From positions 434,001-498,000 of the forward strand of contig DIYP01000016.1 of the NCBI GenBank assembly GCA_002427735.1: a stretch of 64,000 nt of DNA. The letters run 5' to 3'. The position numbers and the translations under genes are program-made. The notes below the pieces were generated by a model, which did not search any database, was not told the origin of the DNA, and saw nothing but the letters and a program-made list of their open reading frames with translations. Origin of the DNA: Flavobacteriales bacterium UBA6051 (GTDB lineage: Bacteria; Bacteroidota; Bacteroidia; Flavobacteriales_D; Crocinitomicaceae). This document shows, piece by piece, positions 62,119-64,000 of this stretch. The number at the start of each line of letters is the position of its first letter. Positions within the stretch are counted from its first letter, which is position 1.

Positions 62119-62879
62119 GCGAATTCGATAGAGCAGCATCAGAATATGACCAAACATTCACAAATACCCTTGTTGGAAAAGAACAACGCAGGCAAGTGTT
62201 TGAAGCTTTAGCGAAAGACCAACTAGATCAAGAACAAAAAATTTTGGAGATTAATTGTGGAACTGGGGTTGATGCTAAATATCTCGCAGCCCAAGGTAAT
62301 GACGTTCTAGCAACCGATTTCTCGCAAGCAATGATCGATACTGCGAAGATCAATTTCCCTAATGGCAATTTCATGCAGCTGGACATGATGCGCATCCATG
62401 AACTCCCTGAAAATTATTCGCTTATTTTTTCAAATTTCGGAGGACTAAATTGTTTGTCCCCTGACGACTTAAAACAGTTCATTACCAACGCTTATGAAAA
62501 ACTTGAAAAGGACGGACATCTTGCGCTAGTTATTATGGGAAAACGATGTTTTTGGGACAATGCATATCTTTTTTTAAAGGGAAAGTGGTCGAGTATTGGG
62601 CGCCGAAATACTCTTAAACCGATAGAAGTAAGTCTTGGACAAGACAGCGTGAAGACATGGTATTTTTCACCTAAAGAAGTAAAGGGTTTCGCACAGGAAC
62701 ACTATCATATCAAGCGCTTAAAGCCAATAGGCTTGTACGTCCCTCCTTCCTACATGGCCCCTTTCTTCGAAAATAGACGCTGGTTGTTTTCATTATTTAA
62801 GCTCAAAGATCGATTCGTTCGTTTTTCCTTCCTAAGTAATTTTTCTGATCACTATTATATTTGCCTCCAAAAAAAATAG
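62115..62879 (+). CDS. Class I SAM-dependent methyltransferase, 254 aa
   Basis: A Rossmann methyltransferase. Motif I is KILEINCGTGVDAKYLAAQG (about 43-62), followed by the acidic residue in VLATDFSQAMIDTAK, then LIFSNFGGLNCLS and KDGHLALVIMGKRCFW. The C-terminal half has KTWYFSPKEVKGFAQEHY, typical of small-molecule or lipid methyltransferases. It begins with a 4-nt overlap (ATGA) on the radical SAM gene and ends 12 bp before a second B12-radical SAM gene, so it is part of that pathway. Its substrate cannot be inferred from sequence. Confidence 0.87.
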   Translation: MSEFDRAASEYDQTFTNTLVGKEQRRQVFEALAKDQLDQEQKILEINCGTGVDAKYLAAQGNDVLATDFSQAMIDTAKINFPNGNFMQLDMMRIHELPENYSLIFSNFGGLNCLSPDDLKQFITNAYEKLEKDGHLALVIMGKRCFWDNAYLFLKGKWSSIGRRNTLKPIEVSLGQDSVKTWYFSPKEVKGFAQEHYHIKRLKPIGLYVPPSYMAPFFENRRWLFSLFKLKDRFVRFSFLSNFSDHYYICLQKK

Positions 62880-62891
62880 GCATATTCAGGC

Positions 62892-64000
62892 ATGCGCATC
62901 GCTCTAACACATGGTTACTTTCTTCATGAAGATCCAAAAGAATTGGAGATAATGCGCCCATATCCTACGCTGGGATTGCTATACATCTCTGCATTCCTGA
63001 AGCAACATGACAAAAATGTTGAGGTGGTAGATAGCACCTTTATTGATCGGGAAGAGTGGCTGACACAAATAAAAGCTACCCAACCAGAAGTCCTTGCATT
63101 CTATACCAACCTGATGACCAAAGTAAATATTCTTGAGTTGGTCAAACTTGTGCGAAAGGAGTTTCCAAGGTGCTTGATCGTGGCAGGAGGTCCCGACATT
63201 ACCTACAATATTGAAAACTATCTGGAAGCTGGAATTGACATAACCATCTCAGGTGAGGGCGAACAAACGATGCTTGAATTAATTGAGTCGATGGAGGCCA
63301 ATAGTGATCTTTCTGAGATCGCTGGAATTGCTTATATGGACGGAGAAAAAATCATTCAAAATGATCCACGGCAGAAAATTCGTGAAATGACTTCTCTTCC
63401 GCTACCAGATCGTTCAAGCATTCCGATTGAAAAATACTTGAATACATGGAAAAAGCACCATGGAAAAAGCACCCTAAATATTTCAACTCAGCGTGGCTGT
63501 CCATATACTTGTAAATGGTGCAGTACTGCTGTTTATGGGCAAAGCTATCGCCGAAATTCTCCAGAAAATGTCGTTTCCGAGATTCTTCATCTCAAAGAAG
63601 CATACAACGTTGAAGCACTTTGGTTTGTCGACGATGTGTTTACTGTTAGCCACAAATGGATTGCTGAATTACATGCGACCTTTTTAAAGCATAAACTATC
63701 CATACCATTTGAAATCATTACACGTGCTGAACGGTTGAATGAAACCGTATTGACACAACTGAAGGAAATGGGATGTTTCCGCATTTGGATTGGTGCCGAA
63801 AGCGGTTCTCAGCGAATTATAGATAAAATGGATAGAAGAGTAGAACTTGAAACGGTTCAACAGATGATTGTTCGCACACAAGAACTGGGCATGGAAGCCG
63901 GAACGTTTATCATGGTTGGATACCCTACCGAGACCCACGAGGATATTCAGCAGACCCTTCAGCATATTCAAGCCGCAAACCCAACACACTTAACGATTAC
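62892..64000 (+). CDS. B12-binding radical SAM protein, N-terminal part (runs off window)
   Basis: The ATG at 62892 opens a frame that stays open to the window end (369 codons). The cobalamin-binding-like domain (about 1-165) starts MRIALTHGYF and contains VEVVDSTFIDREE, LIVAGGPDITY and ITISGEGEQTMLELIE. The radical SAM core starts at TQRGCPYTCKWC (Cys203, Cys207, Cys210). FRIWIGAESGSQRIIDKMDR and TFIMVGYPTETHEDI follow. It is paralogous in layout to the enzyme at 60688, sharing the spacing of all motifs, and is only 12 bp from the methyltransferase, so it belongs to the same operon. The C-terminus is missing. Confidence 0.9.
   Translation, partial: MRIALTHGYFLHEDPKELEIMRPYPTLGLLYISAFLKQHDKNVEVVDSTFIDREEWLTQIKATQPEVLAFYTNLMTKVNILELVKLVRKEFPRCLIVAGGPDITYNIENYLEAGIDITISGEGEQTMLELIESMEANSDLSEIAGIAYMDGEKIIQNDPRQKIREMTSLPLPDRSSIPIEKYLNTWKKHHGKSTLNISTQRGCPYTCKWCSTAVYGQSYRRNSPENVVSEILHLKEAYNVEALWFVDDVFTVSHKWIAELHATFLKHKLSIPFEIITRAERLNETVLTQLKEMGCFRIWIGAESGSQRIIDKMDRRVELETVQQMIVRTQELGMEAGTFIMVGYPTETHEDIQQTLQHIQAANPTHLTI

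Noticed and set aside
1..64000. tRNA, rRNA, insertion sequence or integrase genes
   Set aside because: Read on both strands by eye; no tRNA T-loop motif in a plausible context, no rRNA segment and no transposase or integrase frame was found.

Overview
The window looks like a chromosomal segment of a Bacteroidota bacterium, most likely a flavobacterium-like lineage. Evidence: many secreted proteins end in type IX secretion (T9SS) sorting domains with a PNP..G.F start; there are several SusC/FecA-type TonB receptors with carboxypeptidase-regulatory N-domains; lipoproteins carry short lipoboxes; Shine-Dalgarno sites are largely absent; and several genes have TAnnTTTG-type -7 promoter boxes. RecA, IleRS and the PIF1-like helicase also read as Bacteroidota proteins. 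I saw no rRNA, tRNA, CRISPR array or transposase gene.

Layout. 1-4.3 kb: truncated recJ, two small hypothetical proteins, and a PIF1-like helicase with a C-terminal HTH. 4.4-11.4 kb: a large T9SS adhesin-like protein, a small lipoprotein and two tandem WG-repeat proteins. 11.4-16.8 kb (minus): a sigma factor overlapping a membrane-anchored FGE-sulfatase-domain protein, then ileS with a swapped GXHH active-site signature. 17-25.7 kb: dxs, two T9SS proteins, a methyltransferase, a thioredoxin-like protein and an M24B aminopeptidase, ending in a hairpin-rich intergenic repeat. 26-32.7 kb: a tightly packed operon of exported proteins ending in four tandem, mosaic lipoprotein paralogs.

32.7-40.4 kb: an S37-like peptidase (minus), then a DUF4856 / imelysin / HTTM / TonB-receptor operon, probably for iron uptake, behind a perfect 15-nt palindrome. 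40.5-49 kb: two more TonB receptors and a large BNR/PKD/T9SS protein whose promoter region carries two copies of a 10-bp palindrome. 49-59.1 kb (minus): YHYH/EF-hand protein, alpha/beta hydrolase, CrtI-like oxidoreductase, recA, bcp, a DUF4157 (eCIS-core) protein with a putative cysteine-hydrolase C-terminus, and an M1 aminopeptidase lipoprotein. 59.2-64 kb: an orphan biotin carrier, then the start of an operon with a nucleotidyltransferase, two B12-binding radical SAM enzymes and a methyltransferase, running off the window.

The best candidates for something undescribed are the radical SAM operon at the right edge, the DUF4157 putative effector, and the operon of exported proteins with four recombining lipoproteins. 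Functions are inferred from motifs read by eye; no database search was run.
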